The notes beneath the pieces are model-generated. The model ran no database searches, was not told the origin of the DNA, and saw only the letters and a list, made by a program, of their open reading frames with translations. Below are positions 42,877 through 52,238 of a DNA stretch of 64,000 bases, piece after piece. Within the stretch, counting starts at the first letter, position 1. The number at the start of each line of letters is the position of its first letter. This stretch comes from Halomonas sp. KG2 (GTDB taxonomy: Bacteria; Pseudomonadota; Gammaproteobacteria; Pseudomonadales; Halomonadaceae), in NCBI GenBank assembly GCA_030440445.1, contig CP098528.1:1178001-1242000 (forward strand), in the 5' to 3' direction. The translations under genes were made by a program, and so were the position numbers.

Positions 42877-43767
42877 ATGAATAGAACACGTGCTTCTGGC
42901 CGAACGGTCGGTGGGCTAAGAACGCTTTCGCTTCAAGCGCCCGCGGTATCGCTGCTGCTGCTCTGGATGATCGTGCCCCTGGGCATGACGATCTGGTTCT
43001 CTTTTCAGCGCTATAACTTACTCATGCCAGGGATGACCGGCTTCGCCGGGCTGGAAAACTATGAATACTTGCTGACTGACCCTGCGTTATGGTCGGCGAT
43101 GGGCACCACCCTATTACTGGTAGGGTCGGTACTGGTGGTTACCGTGGTGGGCGGCACGCTGCTCGCGGTGCTGTTCCAGCAAGAGTTTGCTGGGCGTGGC
43201 ATCGCCCGCGTGCTGGCGATTTCTCCCTTCTTTGTCATGCCAACGGTGAGCGCGCTGGTATGGAAAAACATGATGATGCACCCCTCTAATGGGGTGTTAG
43301 CGTGGCTGGCGCAGTCGCTAGGGCTGCCTGCACTGGACTGGTTCTCATCGCTACCACTGACGTCCATCATCATTATTGTGTCGTGGCAGTGGCTGCCGTT
43401 TGCACTACTGATCCTGCTCACCGCCATGCAGTCGCTGGATGAAGACCAGGTGGAAGCAGCGCGCATGGATGGTGCTGGGCCACTGGCGATTTTCTTCTTC
43501 ATTACGCTGCCGCACCTAAAGCGTGCCATCAGCGTGGTGATCATGATTGAAATGATCTTCTTGCTGACGATTTTTGCTGAGATTTTTGTCACCACCTCCG
43601 GCGGGCCGGGACTCGCGACCACTAACTTAGCCTATTTGATCTATATCCAAGCGCTACTGGATTTCGATGTGGGCTTGGCCTCAGCGGGTGGGGTGATCGC
43701 CATCATTCTCGCCAATATCGTCGCGATTTTCCTTGTCCGTATGGTCGCTAAGAACTTAGAAGACTAA
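42877..43767 (+). CDS. smoF: Polyol ABC transporter permease, SmoF-like
   Basis: 296 residues with six membrane helices. The cytoplasmic EAA loop is VEAARMDGAGPLAIFFFITLPHLKRA, the contact with the ATPase. The N-terminal LSLQAPAVSLLLLWMIVPLGMTIWFSFQRYNL is typical of MalF-type permeases without the extra domain. A following GGPGLATTNLAYLIY segment is also standard for this family. It pairs with the next permease to form the channel. Confidence 0.93.
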   Translation: MNRTRASGRTVGGLRTLSLQAPAVSLLLLWMIVPLGMTIWFSFQRYNLLMPGMTGFAGLENYEYLLTDPALWSAMGTTLLLVGSVLVVTVVGGTLLAVLFQQEFAGRGIARVLAISPFFVMPTVSALVWKNMMMHPSNGVLAWLAQSLGLPALDWFSSLPLTSIIIIVSWQWLPFALLILLTAMQSLDEDQVEAARMDGAGPLAIFFFITLPHLKRAISVVIMIEMIFLLTIFAEIFVTTSGGPGLATTNLAYLIYIQALLDFDVGLASAGGVIAIILANIVAIFLVRMVAKNLED

Positions 43768-43799
43768 CCCCGGTGACAGGGCGTCTTGGGAGCATTTCA

Positions 43800-44654
43800 A
43801 TGACACTTCATCGTAATAGCGTCGCGCCAGCTAACGCTCGCTCGTTGCCCATCAGGCAACTGGTCTTAACTCTAGTGGGCTGGTCGATTGCCCTGATTAT
43901 CTTTTTTCCCATCCTGTGGATGGTGCTGACCGGATTTAAAACCGAAACGGCAGCGATTGCAGATCCAAGCTTTATCTTTTCCCCCACGCTTGAGAGCTAT
44001 CAAGCCGTTCAGGCACGCTCGGGCTATGCGCGTTTTGCGCTAAACAGCGTCGTCGTGGCGTTTGGCTCGACTTTTTTAGCACTGCTGATTGCCATTCCAT
44101 CGGCGTATGCCATGGCCTTTTTGCCGACTAAGCGCACCAAGGGCACGCTGCTCTGGATGCTGTCTACCAAAATGCTGCCACCTGTCGGTGTCTTGGTACC
44201 TATCTATTTGATTTTCCGAGATGTGGGGTTGTTGGATACCCGTACCGGGCTAATCATTATTTACACCCTGATGAATCTGCCCATCGTGGTATGGATGCTC
44301 TACACCTTCTTCAAGGATATGCCCAAAGACATTCTGGAAGCTGGCAGGATGGACGGCGCGTCCACTCTGCAGGAGGTGTTTTTCCTGCTGCTGCCGCTAA
44401 CGTTGCCGGGCATCGCCTCTACCGGGCTGCTTTCAGTGATTTTGAGCTGGAACGAAGCGTTCTGGAGTCTCAACTTGACCTCGTCGAAAGCGGCACCGCT
44501 GACCGCTTATATTGCCTCGTTCTCAAGCCCTGAAGGGCTATTCTGGGCCAAGCTTTCAGCGGCTTCCACCATGGCAATCGCCCCCATCCTGATCCTCGGC
44601 TGGATGACCCAAAAACAAATGGTGCGCGGCCTGACCTTTGGCGCCGTCAAGTAA
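43800..44654 (+). CDS. smoG: Polyol ABC transporter permease, SmoG-like
   Basis: 284 residues from the ATG at 43800, which has TGGGAG seven bases upstream; a GTG at 43773 has none. Six membrane helices with the EAA loop LEAGRMDGASTLQEVFFLLLPLTLPG. The block YAMAFLPTKRTKGTLLWMLSTKMLPPVGVLVPIYLIFRDVGLLDT is characteristic of MalG-type subunits for sorbitol/mannitol. It lies between the partner permease and the ATPase gene. Confidence 0.93.
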   Translation: MTLHRNSVAPANARSLPIRQLVLTLVGWSIALIIFFPILWMVLTGFKTETAAIADPSFIFSPTLESYQAVQARSGYARFALNSVVVAFGSTFLALLIAIPSAYAMAFLPTKRTKGTLLWMLSTKMLPPVGVLVPIYLIFRDVGLLDTRTGLIIIYTLMNLPIVVWMLYTFFKDMPKDILEAGRMDGASTLQEVFFLLLPLTLPGIASTGLLSVILSWNEAFWSLNLTSSKAAPLTAYIASFSSPEGLFWAKLSAASTMAIAPILILGWMTQKQMVRGLTFGAVK

Positions 44655-44665
44655 AGGAGTTCCCC

Positions 44666-45823
44666 ATGGCAACCTTACAACTGAAGAACATTATCAAACA
44701 GTTTGGCGACACCAAGGTCATCAAAGGCATTGATCTCGAGGTGAACGACCGCGAGTTCGTGGTGTTTGTTGGCCCTTCGGGCTGTGGTAAATCCACGCTG
44801 ATGCGCATGATCGCGGGCTTGGAGAGTGCAAGCGACGGCGACATTCTGATCGATGGTAAGCGAATAAACGATGTGGGCCCCGCCGACCGGGGCTTGGCCA
44901 TGGTATTCCAGAGTTATGCGCTATACCCGCACATGACGGTTGAGGGCAACATGGGCTTCAGCATGCGCCTGGCTGGAGTACCCAAAGAGGAGCGCCGCGC
45001 CAAAGTATTGGAGGCGGCCAAAATTCTGCAGCTGGAGCCGCTATTAGATCGTAAGCCTAAAGCGCTCTCCGGTGGACAACGCCAACGGGTGGCGATTGGC
45101 CGGGCGATTGTGCGTAACCCTAGTATCTTTCTGTTTGACGAGCCGCTCTCCAATTTGGATGCGGCGTTGCGGGTGCAGATGCGCATTGAGCTGGCACGGC
45201 TGCATGAAGAACTAGATGCCACGATGATTTACGTCACCCACGATCAGATAGAAGCCATGACCATGGCCGATAAAATCGTTGTGCTACACGATGGCGTGGT
45301 GGAGCAGGTGGGCTCGCCAATGGCGCTCTACCACCATCCGCGCAATCGCTTTGTGGCAGGCTTTATTGGCTCACCGAAGATGAATTTTCTACCGGTGACG
45401 TTGACCGACGTAACGCCTGAAGGCGTAGCGATTCGTCTGCCCGGCGGCGGTGAGCGCAGTGTGCCGGTCGACGGTGGGCACCTGGATGCTAACGCCACCC
45501 TTGAGCTGGGTGTTCGCCCAGAACACTTGGTCCTTGATGAGCAGGGGCCGCTGAGTGGGCAGATAAAAGTGCTTGAGCGCCTCGGAGGTCAAACCTCGCT
45601 CTACGTTCAAATGGATGATGAGCTGATCACTATTATGGCTGATGGTGACGTTGCCTACCGAGTCAACGATAGCGTGCGTTTTGGTTTTGCCCCCGAGCGC
45701 GCCCATCTGTTTGACGCAAGCGGGCTAGCCCTACCTAGCCTGCAGCAGCACCCGCTAGCAAGCCTGACCCGACAAGATAATCGCGCGGCTACGGAATCAG
45801 CCTCTCCGGGGGAGCAGGTATGA
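44666..45823 (+). CDS. smoK: Sugar/polyol ABC transporter ATPase, SmoK/MalK-like
   Basis: 385 residues. Walker A GPSGCGKST at 36-44, Q-loop VFQSYALYPHMTV, signature LSGGQRQRVAIGRAI, Walker B IFLFDEPLSNLD and switch YVTHDQIEAMTMADK give a complete ATPase. The C-terminal 130 residues are the MalK-type TOBE/OB domain (NFLPVTLTDV, LGVRPEHLVL, ADGDVAYRVNDSVRFGFAPERAHLFD). It drives import through the two permeases. The stop overlaps the start of the HAD gene by four bases. Confidence 0.95.
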   Translation: MATLQLKNIIKQFGDTKVIKGIDLEVNDREFVVFVGPSGCGKSTLMRMIAGLESASDGDILIDGKRINDVGPADRGLAMVFQSYALYPHMTVEGNMGFSMRLAGVPKEERRAKVLEAAKILQLEPLLDRKPKALSGGQRQRVAIGRAIVRNPSIFLFDEPLSNLDAALRVQMRIELARLHEELDATMIYVTHDQIEAMTMADKIVVLHDGVVEQVGSPMALYHHPRNRFVAGFIGSPKMNFLPVTLTDVTPEGVAIRLPGGGERSVPVDGGHLDANATLELGVRPEHLVLDEQGPLSGQIKVLERLGGQTSLYVQMDDELITIMADGDVAYRVNDSVRFGFAPERAHLFDASGLALPSLQQHPLASLTRQDNRAATESASPGEQV

Positions 45824-46518
45824 AAGTGCTGATTTTTGATTGTGATGGCGTTCTGGTGGATAGCGAAGCACTCGCTGAAGAGACTCTGGAAACCCACCTT
45901 GGGCAGTGGCTACCGGATCTGGATATCCCGACACTACTTAGCCAAGCCCTGGGTATGACGACGGCCAATATCCTCCAGCACCTGGAACAGTTAAGCCGTC
46001 ACTTGCTGCCGCCCGATGCCGCTGAGCTGGTTGATAGCGCCATTGAGGCGCGCTTGGCGAGGGAATTAACCGCCATTGCAGGGGTGCATGCCGCCGTCAG
46101 CGGGATCGACTTACCTAAGGCCGTGGTGTCGAACAGCCGCCGTTGTCGCGTACTGGCATCGCTCGCCACTACCCAACTGGACGGCGCGCTGGGCGATGTG
46201 CCGATTTTTACCGCTGAGCAGGTCGAAAACCCCAAACCGGACCCCGCTATTTATCACTTAGCGGCCAGTTCTCTTGGCTGCTCACCCAGCCGCTGTCTGG
46301 TGGTAGAAGATAGCGTGGCAGGGGTAACCGCTGCTTATGCTGCAGGCATGCGAGTGATTGGTTTTGTGGGGGCGAGTCATATAGATGAACAACAGTCCTC
46401 ACGGCTACTGGCGGCGGGCGCTTGGCGAATTTTGCCCCATATGCGCGGACTTCACGCTTTAGTAGACGAGTGGCAATCCCATTTGCAAGGACAAGATAAC
46501 AATGAAACTGCTCAATAA
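45820..46518 (+). CDS. HAD-family hydrolase (phosphatase/phosphoglucomutase type)
   Basis: 232 residues. HAD motif I is FDCDGVLVDSEA, with nucleophile Asp7 and Asp9; motif II Ser is in KAVVSNSRR; Lys and motif III/IV are in NPKPDPAIYHLAASSLGCSPSRCLVVEDSVAGVTAAYAAGM. A helical cap lies between motifs I and II. It is likely a sugar-phosphate or polyol-phosphate phosphatase or a beta-phosphoglucomutase-like enzyme. It overlaps the ATPase gene by ATGA and the next gene by 17 bases, so it belongs to the polyol operon. Confidence 0.9.
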   Translation: MKVLIFDCDGVLVDSEALAEETLETHLGQWLPDLDIPTLLSQALGMTTANILQHLEQLSRHLLPPDAAELVDSAIEARLARELTAIAGVHAAVSGIDLPKAVVSNSRRCRVLASLATTQLDGALGDVPIFTAEQVENPKPDPAIYHLAASSLGCSPSRCLVVEDSVAGVTAAYAAGMRVIGFVGASHIDEQQSSRLLAAGAWRILPHMRGLHALVDEWQSHLQGQDNNETAQ

Positions 46519-47287
46519 ACGCGCCGTCATCACGGGTGGTGCCCGGGGTATCGGTTTAGCCATTGCTCAGCGCTATCTCGCCGAAGGGGCGAAGGTCATT
46601 GTGGCCGACATCGATGCCCATGCCATTGACGATGCGCTCGCCACGCTGCAACAAGACGCTGGCGCCGAGCGCGTGATGGGTGTCGTGTTGAACGTGTGCG
46701 ACCAAGCCTCGATCAACGCCATGGTGGCGAGCGTTACCGAGCGATTTGGCGGGATCGATATTTTAGTCAATAACGCCGCGGTGTTTGATATGGCACCGGT
46801 GCTCGAGGTGACAGAGGCCAGTTTTGACAAGCAGTTTGCGGTGAATACCAAGGGGCTATTTTTTACCCTACAGACAGTGGCTCGCGCCATGGTGGCACAA
46901 GGCCAAGGAGGTAAAATTATTAATATGTCGTCTCAGGCAGGCCGACGGGGCGAGCCACTCGTCAGCGTTTACTGTGCGAGTAAAGCCGCTGTGATTAGCC
47001 TGACCCAGTCCTGCGGGCTGGATTTGATCAAGCACCGTATTAACGTGAACGGCATTGCACCGGGGGTAGTGGATACGCCGATGTGGGAAGAAGTCGATGC
47101 ACTGTTTGCACGCTATGAGAACCGACCGCTGGGCGAGAAAAAGCGTTTGGTGGGCGAGTCTGTACCCTTTGGGCGTATGGGATTGCCGGAAGACCACACG
47201 GGGGCCGCCGTGTTTCTTGCTAGTCAGGATAGTGACTATGTCGTTGCCCAGACGCTCAACGTCGATGGTGGCAACTGGATGAGTTGA
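46502..47287 (+). CDS. smoS: Sorbitol (L-iditol 2-) dehydrogenase, SDR family
   Basis: 261 residues. The NAD loop is GGARGIG (11-17), NNAAV follows, and the Ser-Tyr-Lys catalytic set is in IINMSSQAGRRGEPLVSVYCASKAAV. The block LNKRAVITGGARGIGLAIAQRYLAEGAKV and the C-terminal GRMGLPEDHTGAAVFLASQDSDYVVAQTLNVDGGNWMS match bacterial SmoS-type sorbitol dehydrogenases. It oxidises sorbitol to fructose with NAD. Its ATG is inside the end of the HAD gene. Confidence 0.92.
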   Translation: MKLLNKRAVITGGARGIGLAIAQRYLAEGAKVIVADIDAHAIDDALATLQQDAGAERVMGVVLNVCDQASINAMVASVTERFGGIDILVNNAAVFDMAPVLEVTEASFDKQFAVNTKGLFFTLQTVARAMVAQGQGGKIINMSSQAGRRGEPLVSVYCASKAAVISLTQSCGLDLIKHRINVNGIAPGVVDTPMWEEVDALFARYENRPLGEKKRLVGESVPFGRMGLPEDHTGAAVFLASQDSDYVVAQTLNVDGGNWMS

Positions 47288-47294
47288 TACGCCT

Positions 47295-47915
47295 ATGACC
47301 CCTGATCTTGTTTCGTTAAGCCACCAACTGTTGGATGCCGCCGAAGGCAAAGCACGTTTTATGGTTGCCCTGGCGGGCCCACCTGGAGCAGGCAAGTCTT
47401 ATCGCAGCGCGCTGTTATGCGATGCCATTAATCAGCAGCGGCCGGGGCAGGCAGCCGTGGTGCCGATGGATGGCTACCACTTCGATAACGCCGTGCTAGG
47501 TGATGAGCAACTGCCAGTGAAAGGCGCGCCGCACACGTTCGATGTTGATGGCTTACACCATGACTTAGTGCGCATTCGTCGCGCCGACCAATCGGTAGCG
47601 GTGCCGGTGTTTGACCGGCCGCTGGATCTCGCTCGAGCTGCAGGGCGGTTGATTACTCCAGCGCAGCGCATTGTGATTGTGGAAGGCAATTACCTGCTGT
47701 TGGATCAAGAGCCCTGGCGGGCGCTGTACAAGCTGTTCGATTGGACGCTGTTTATCGATGTGGACGATGCCGTACTGGTTGAGCGATTGGTGAATCGCTG
47801 GCTGTGCATGGGCCAAGATCATATCGGCGCTCTCGAGCGCGCTCATCAAAAAGACATGCTTAACGCTGAACTTGTAAAAAGCGGCAGCGTGCCAGCTGAC
47901 CAGCGCTGGCGCTAG
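47295..47915 (+). CDS. P-loop sugar kinase (FrcK/YggC-like), probably fructokinase role
   Basis: 206 residues. Walker A GPPGAGKS (about 29-36) and VPMDGYHFDNAVL are typical of the uridine-kinase/pantothenate-kinase-like group found next to sugar transporters (FrcK, YggC). VIVEGNYLLLDQEPWRALYKLFDWTLFIDVDDAVLVERLVNRWL follows as the Walker B-type and lid region. Position between sorbitol and mannitol dehydrogenases suggests it phosphorylates the fructose they make, but the family's substrate is not well established. Confidence 0.82.
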   Translation: MTPDLVSLSHQLLDAAEGKARFMVALAGPPGAGKSYRSALLCDAINQQRPGQAAVVPMDGYHFDNAVLGDEQLPVKGAPHTFDVDGLHHDLVRIRRADQSVAVPVFDRPLDLARAAGRLITPAQRIVIVEGNYLLLDQEPWRALYKLFDWTLFIDVDDAVLVERLVNRWLCMGQDHIGALERAHQKDMLNAELVKSGSVPADQRWR

Positions 47916-47952
47916 GGCGCGGCGTGGCTAACAAATGACCCGGAGAGTGACG

Positions 47953-49440
47953 ATGACCCAGCTTAATAATCACAACATGGGTGCCCTCAGCGCGGCGGTT
48001 GAGACGCCTACTTATGATCGGCAGGCCGTGACGCCAGGCATCGTGCATATTGGCGTCGGTGGTTTTCATCGTGCCCATCAGGCGATGTACCTGGATGCGC
48101 TAATGAACCAGGGGGAGGCGCTTGAATGGGGCATTGTGGGAGTGGGAGTAATGCCCGGCGATAAGCGTATGCAGCAGGCCCTTGCTGCGCAAGACTACCT
48201 CTATACGCTCGTGGTGAAACACCCCGACGGCGAGTATCAGCCCCGTGTGATCGGCAGTATGGTGGATTACCTGTTTGCGCCAGAAGACCCCGAAGCGGTG
48301 ATCGAAAAAATGGCCGATCCTACCATCAAGATTGTGTCGCTCACCGTGACGGAAGGTGGCTACAACTTCCATCCGGTGACTGGAGAGTTCAATCTGGATT
48401 CTCCACAGGTGCGTGATGATCTCGCTCACCCAGAGCAACCGTCCACCAGCTTTGGCTTAGTGGTGGAAGCCCTAGTTCGTCGTCGTGCACGGGGCATTGC
48501 ACCTTTTACGGTGATGTCCTGCGACAATATTCAAGGTAACGGTGACGTGGCCAAACGCATGTTCAGTGCCTACGCCCGTGCTCGCAGCGCAGGGCTTGGC
48601 GACTGGCTAACTGCCGAAGTGGCGTTTCCCAATGCCATGGTGGATCGTATCACGCCAGTGACAGCGCCCACGGATATTGAAGAGCTGGCCCAGCGGTTTG
48701 ATGTTGAGGATGCCTGGCCAGTGGTATGCGAGCCCTTCAGCCAATGGGTGCTCGAAGATCACTTTCCCCTGGGGCGCCCGGCGCTTGAGAAAGTAGGCGT
48801 TCAACTTGTCGATGATGTAGAGCCTTATGAGCTGATGAAGCTGCGCCTGCTCAATGCCAGCCATCAGGCACTCGCTTACTTTGGCTACTTGGCAGGCTAC
48901 CGCTACGCCCATGAAGTGTGCCAAGACCCGCTGTTTGTCGAGTTTTTGCTGGGCTATATGCGTGAAGAGGGCACGCCTACGCTGGCGCCAGTACCAGGGG
49001 TTGATTTAGAAACCTATCGGCTGACCCTGATTGAACGCTTCGCCAACCCGCAAATTAAAGACACTCTGGCACGGCTATGTGCTGAAAGCTCTGATCGCAT
49101 TCCCAAATGGCTCGTGCCGGTGATTCGCCAGCAACTTTCTCAGGGGGGGGAGATTGAACGTAGCGCCGCCGTGGTCGCCAGCTGGGCACGTTACGCTGAA
49201 GGCGTCGATGAGCAGGGAGAGGCTATCGATATTGTGGACCGTCTGCGTGAGCCATTGATGACGATTGCCACTAACAACCGCACGTACCCCGCTGCGTTTG
49301 TCGAGAACCGCGAGCTGTTTGGTGACTTGGCTGATCAGCCTCGCTTTCTAAACGCTTACCTAAAGACATTGACGTCACTGCATGAACGGGGAGCACGGGC
49401 TACTCTTGAGACTCTGGTCGCGTCCAAAGGAATGTTGTGA
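47953..49440 (+). CDS. mtlK: Mannitol 2-dehydrogenase (polyol dehydrogenase, MtlK type)
   Basis: 495 residues from the ATG at 47953, preceded by GGAG; an in-frame ATG at 47935 is less good. The N-terminal Rossmann start is IVHIGVGGFHRAHQAMYLD, followed by FTVMSCDNIQGNG and the C-terminal catalytic KLRLLNASHQALAYFGYLAGY with the Lys-x4-Asn-x2-His pattern of the long-chain mannitol/arabinitol dehydrogenase family. It oxidises mannitol to fructose, and often arabitol to xylulose, with NAD. It overlaps the xylulokinase gene by four bases, which supports an arabitol route as well. Confidence 0.94.
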   Translation: MTQLNNHNMGALSAAVETPTYDRQAVTPGIVHIGVGGFHRAHQAMYLDALMNQGEALEWGIVGVGVMPGDKRMQQALAAQDYLYTLVVKHPDGEYQPRVIGSMVDYLFAPEDPEAVIEKMADPTIKIVSLTVTEGGYNFHPVTGEFNLDSPQVRDDLAHPEQPSTSFGLVVEALVRRRARGIAPFTVMSCDNIQGNGDVAKRMFSAYARARSAGLGDWLTAEVAFPNAMVDRITPVTAPTDIEELAQRFDVEDAWPVVCEPFSQWVLEDHFPLGRPALEKVGVQLVDDVEPYELMKLRLLNASHQALAYFGYLAGYRYAHEVCQDPLFVEFLLGYMREEGTPTLAPVPGVDLETYRLTLIERFANPQIKDTLARLCAESSDRIPKWLVPVIRQQLSQGGEIERSAAVVASWARYAEGVDEQGEAIDIVDRLREPLMTIATNNRTYPAAFVENRELFGDLADQPRFLNAYLKTLTSLHERGARATLETLVASKGML

Positions 49441-50924
49441 TGTATATCGGGGTAGATTGCGGTACGCAGAGTACCAAAGTCGTGGTGGTAGATGTGGAGC
49501 GTGGCGTCATCCTGGGTGAAGGCAGTCGTCCTCATAGCCTAGACGAGGGAGAGCATGGCCGCCGAGAGCAGGCGCCAGCAGAGTGGCTAGCAGCGCTCAA
49601 AGGGGCTTTTTTTCAAGCGCTTGAGCGTGCTGGCATTGATGCCAAGCAGGTGCGGGGGATTGGCGTTTCCGGACAGCAGCACGGCATGGTGGCACTGGAT
49701 GCGGATGGTGTGCCGGTGTATCCCGCCAAACTGTGGTGCGATACCGAAACCAGTGCTCAAAACAGCGATTTAGTCGACCGACTAGGCGGTGAAGCGGGCT
49801 GTCTGGAGAAGCTGGGTCTGGTGTTACAAACTGGTTATACCGCGTCTAAAGTGGCGTGGCTGCGGGAGCAACACCCTGACGCCTACCGGCGTATAGCCAC
49901 TCTGCTACTGCCCCACGACTACCTCAACTTCTGGCTGACCGGTGAGCGGGTCACTGAAGCGGGGGATGCCTCGGGCACCGGTTATTTCGATACCCGTGCC
50001 CAATGCTGGCAGAAAGAGGTATTTGCAGCCATTGCGCCGGAGCTTGACCCAGGCCGTGTGTTGCCTCGTCTTATCCAGGCGCACGAGCCAGCAGGGCGAG
50101 TGCGCCCGCTAGTGGCGCAAGAGTTGGGGCTTCATGATGATGTGGTGGTGTCTTCTGGCGGCGGCGACAACATGCTGGGCGCAATTGGCACCGGTAATAT
50201 TACTCAGGGGCTGGTGACGCTTAGTTTAGGGACCTCCGGCACGGTGTGCGCTTATTCACCTAATTCGGTGGTGTGCGACAGCGCTATGGTGGCCAACTTC
50301 TGTGCCAGTCACGGTGGCTGGCTGCCGTTAATCTGCACTATGAACGTTACCTCTGCGACTACCCGCGTGCGTGAGCTGTTTGGACTGGATTTAGCTACCT
50401 TCAGTGAGCAGGTGGCAAGCGCCCCGATTGGGGCCGACGGAGTGGTTGTATTGCCGTTTTTTAACGGCGAACGGGTACCGATGCTGCCCAATGCGACTGG
50501 TGATTTTCTTGGTTTGACCAGCCTTAATATGACTCAAGCTAACCTCTGCCGAGGGGTGATGGAAGGCGCTACCTTTGGCCTGCGCTATGGCTTGGAACTA
50601 TTAGGTGATCTAGCTGACGGCACCAGCCAGATTAGGCTGATTGGCGGCGGTGCCAAGAGCCCAGTCTGGCGGCAAATGGTGGCTGACATTACTAATACCC
50701 AGGTAATCTGCCCAGAGATTACCGATGCCGCCGCGTTAGGGGCGGCCATTCAAGCGGCTTGGTGCGACTTACATCAGGAGGGGGTGACCCTGGCATCGCT
50801 CTGTGAGCGCTTGGTGCACCTGGATGCCACTTCCCTTGCCGACCCTGATGCTGAGCGTGTTTCTGCTTATGAGGTGATTTATCAGCGTTATCGCGAGGCG
50901 CTTGCTCAGCGTCATAACGTTTAA
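49437..50924 (+). CDS. xylB: Xylulokinase
   Basis: 495 residues of the FGGY kinase family. MYIGVDCGTQSTKVVVVD at the N-terminus is the phosphate-1 motif, GVSGQQHGMVALD the sugar-binding loop, and VSSGGGDNMLGAIGTGN carries the catalytic Asp and the phosphate-2 motif; IRLIGGGAKSPVWRQMVADI is the adenosine motif. It converts D-xylulose to xylulose 5-phosphate. In the operon it would use xylulose made from D-arabitol by the dehydrogenase encoded just upstream. The start overlaps that gene (ATGA). Confidence 0.94.
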   Translation: MMYIGVDCGTQSTKVVVVDVERGVILGEGSRPHSLDEGEHGRREQAPAEWLAALKGAFFQALERAGIDAKQVRGIGVSGQQHGMVALDADGVPVYPAKLWCDTETSAQNSDLVDRLGGEAGCLEKLGLVLQTGYTASKVAWLREQHPDAYRRIATLLLPHDYLNFWLTGERVTEAGDASGTGYFDTRAQCWQKEVFAAIAPELDPGRVLPRLIQAHEPAGRVRPLVAQELGLHDDVVVSSGGGDNMLGAIGTGNITQGLVTLSLGTSGTVCAYSPNSVVCDSAMVANFCASHGGWLPLICTMNVTSATTRVRELFGLDLATFSEQVASAPIGADGVVVLPFFNGERVPMLPNATGDFLGLTSLNMTQANLCRGVMEGATFGLRYGLELLGDLADGTSQIRLIGGGAKSPVWRQMVADITNTQVICPEITDAAALGAAIQAAWCDLHQEGVTLASLCERLVHLDATSLADPDAERVSAYEVIYQRYREALAQRHNV

Positions 50925-51013
50925 TAATGCGGATTGCCTAGAAAGATATTGCTTTGCCTTGTACCGTTTAAGGAGAGATACGGAGAGTACACGCGCCTTG
51001 AGCGGAGAGAGTC

Positions 51014-51859
51014 ATGGATGCCATTTTGCGCGATCTGCTGGATACGCTGGGATTAATCCCCACTGATAAGCTTCAGCCACTCAGTGGTGGTGATATAGCG
51101 GCTGTTTACGCCTTGACGACCCGCCAAGGGCAAGTCGTTATCAAACACGACGATTCCGCGCGGTTGCTTGGCGAAGCAGAAGGGCTTCGCGCGCTCAAAG
51201 GGGCGGGCACTTCATTAGTGATACCTGAGGTGCTGGGAGAGTCGCTGGGGTGGCTGGTGATAGAGTCACTCGATACCCAACCCGCAAATACCCAAAGTAG
51301 CGTCGCTTTAGGCGAAGGGCTGCGTGAGTTGCATGGTGTGATAGGTGATGCCCATGGCTGGCATCAGGACAATGCGTGTGGGCGTACGCCCCAACCCAAC
51401 CCCCCACTGGCAGATGGCCGTGCGTTTCAGCGCGAACGGCGTCTACTGCCTCTTACTCAAGCTTGTTATCAGCAGGGCCTGCTGGATGGCACGTTGCGCC
51501 GCCGTGTTGAACACCAAGCAGAGCAACTAGAAACATGGCTGCCAGATTCGTCTGCCAGCCTTATTCATGGTGACCTATGGTCGGGCAATGTGCTGACAAC
51601 CACTAGAGGACCGGCACTGATCGACCCTGCTGTTTACCGCCATTATCCCGATGTTGATTTGGCCATGCTGACCCTGTTTGGATCGCCTGACGCACCTTTT
51701 TTTGATGCTTACTGGAACGGCGATAAGCCAATCGACTGGCCAAGACGCGAAGCCCTGTTTCAGCTTTATCCATTGCTTAACCATCTGCTGTTATTTGGTT
51801 CAGGGTATCGCAGTGCCGTTGAACGCTGCGTGGCAGTGTTGGAAGCTTTTGAGAGTTAA
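51014..51859 (+). CDS. Fructosamine kinase-like protein
   Basis: 281 residues of the fructosamine-3-kinase (PF03881) group in the aminoglycoside-phosphotransferase fold. LSGGDIAAVYAL is the nucleotide loop, VVIKHD carries the ATP lysine, LIHGDLWSGNVL is the catalytic loop with the Asp, and ALIDPAVYRHYPDVDLAML the metal-binding DPA segment. The family phosphorylates ketoamines (glycation products), leading to their breakdown. It lies 89 bases after xylB and may be under the same promoter; removal of fructose adducts fits an operon that generates fructose. Confidence 0.9.
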   Translation: MDAILRDLLDTLGLIPTDKLQPLSGGDIAAVYALTTRQGQVVIKHDDSARLLGEAEGLRALKGAGTSLVIPEVLGESLGWLVIESLDTQPANTQSSVALGEGLRELHGVIGDAHGWHQDNACGRTPQPNPPLADGRAFQRERRLLPLTQACYQQGLLDGTLRRRVEHQAEQLETWLPDSSASLIHGDLWSGNVLTTTRGPALIDPAVYRHYPDVDLAMLTLFGSPDAPFFDAYWNGDKPIDWPRREALFQLYPLLNHLLLFGSGYRSAVERCVAVLEAFES

Positions 51860-52154
51860 TGGGGCAGCGTTTGGCGGAGCAATAGTGGTGATGGTGCTGA
51901 TTTTCTCGCTTTATTAGCTAGCTGTTTGGATTGCCAATCACTGCCGCATGTTGTTGAGAGACTCAAGCGCTCACTTTAATTAGCGTTTTATTACATTAGC
52001 TGTAACATGGTTCACTTAAGATTCGAGTGGGTAAAGGAGCGCTAAAAAGCTGCAAGCTCATGGAGCTTTGGACTAAGGTAATAGAGAGTCTTGTGTAGTG
52101 CGGTTATCTATACGTGACGCTGTTCATATATTTAGGTTAAGTTCAAGCCTAGCA
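51860..52154. other. Intergenic region before the RND efflux operon
   Basis: No gene is seen here. A TTACATTAGCTGTAA near-palindrome lies near 51990-52004 and may be a further regulatory half-site. The promoter/operator proper appears further on at 52155. No T-run hairpin for the upstream operon was found. Confidence 0.3.
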
Positions 52155-52178
52155 TACATACATGAATGTAACTATAAT
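52155..52178 (+). promoter_or_regulatory. Candidate AcrR-like operator overlapping a -10 box
   Basis: TACATACATGAATGTAAC (52155-52172) is an interrupted inverted repeat similar to the E. coli AcrR site (TACATACATT...AATGTATGTA). TATAAT follows at 52173-52178 as a consensus -10. The efflux operon starts 61 bases later. A related sequence lies before the TetR-family gene at 60831. Confidence 0.55.
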
Positions 52179-52238
52179 GCCACCTTTCAGAATGGCTATC
52201 ATTATCGCCACCCTACGTTGACACCTAGAGGCAATCCC

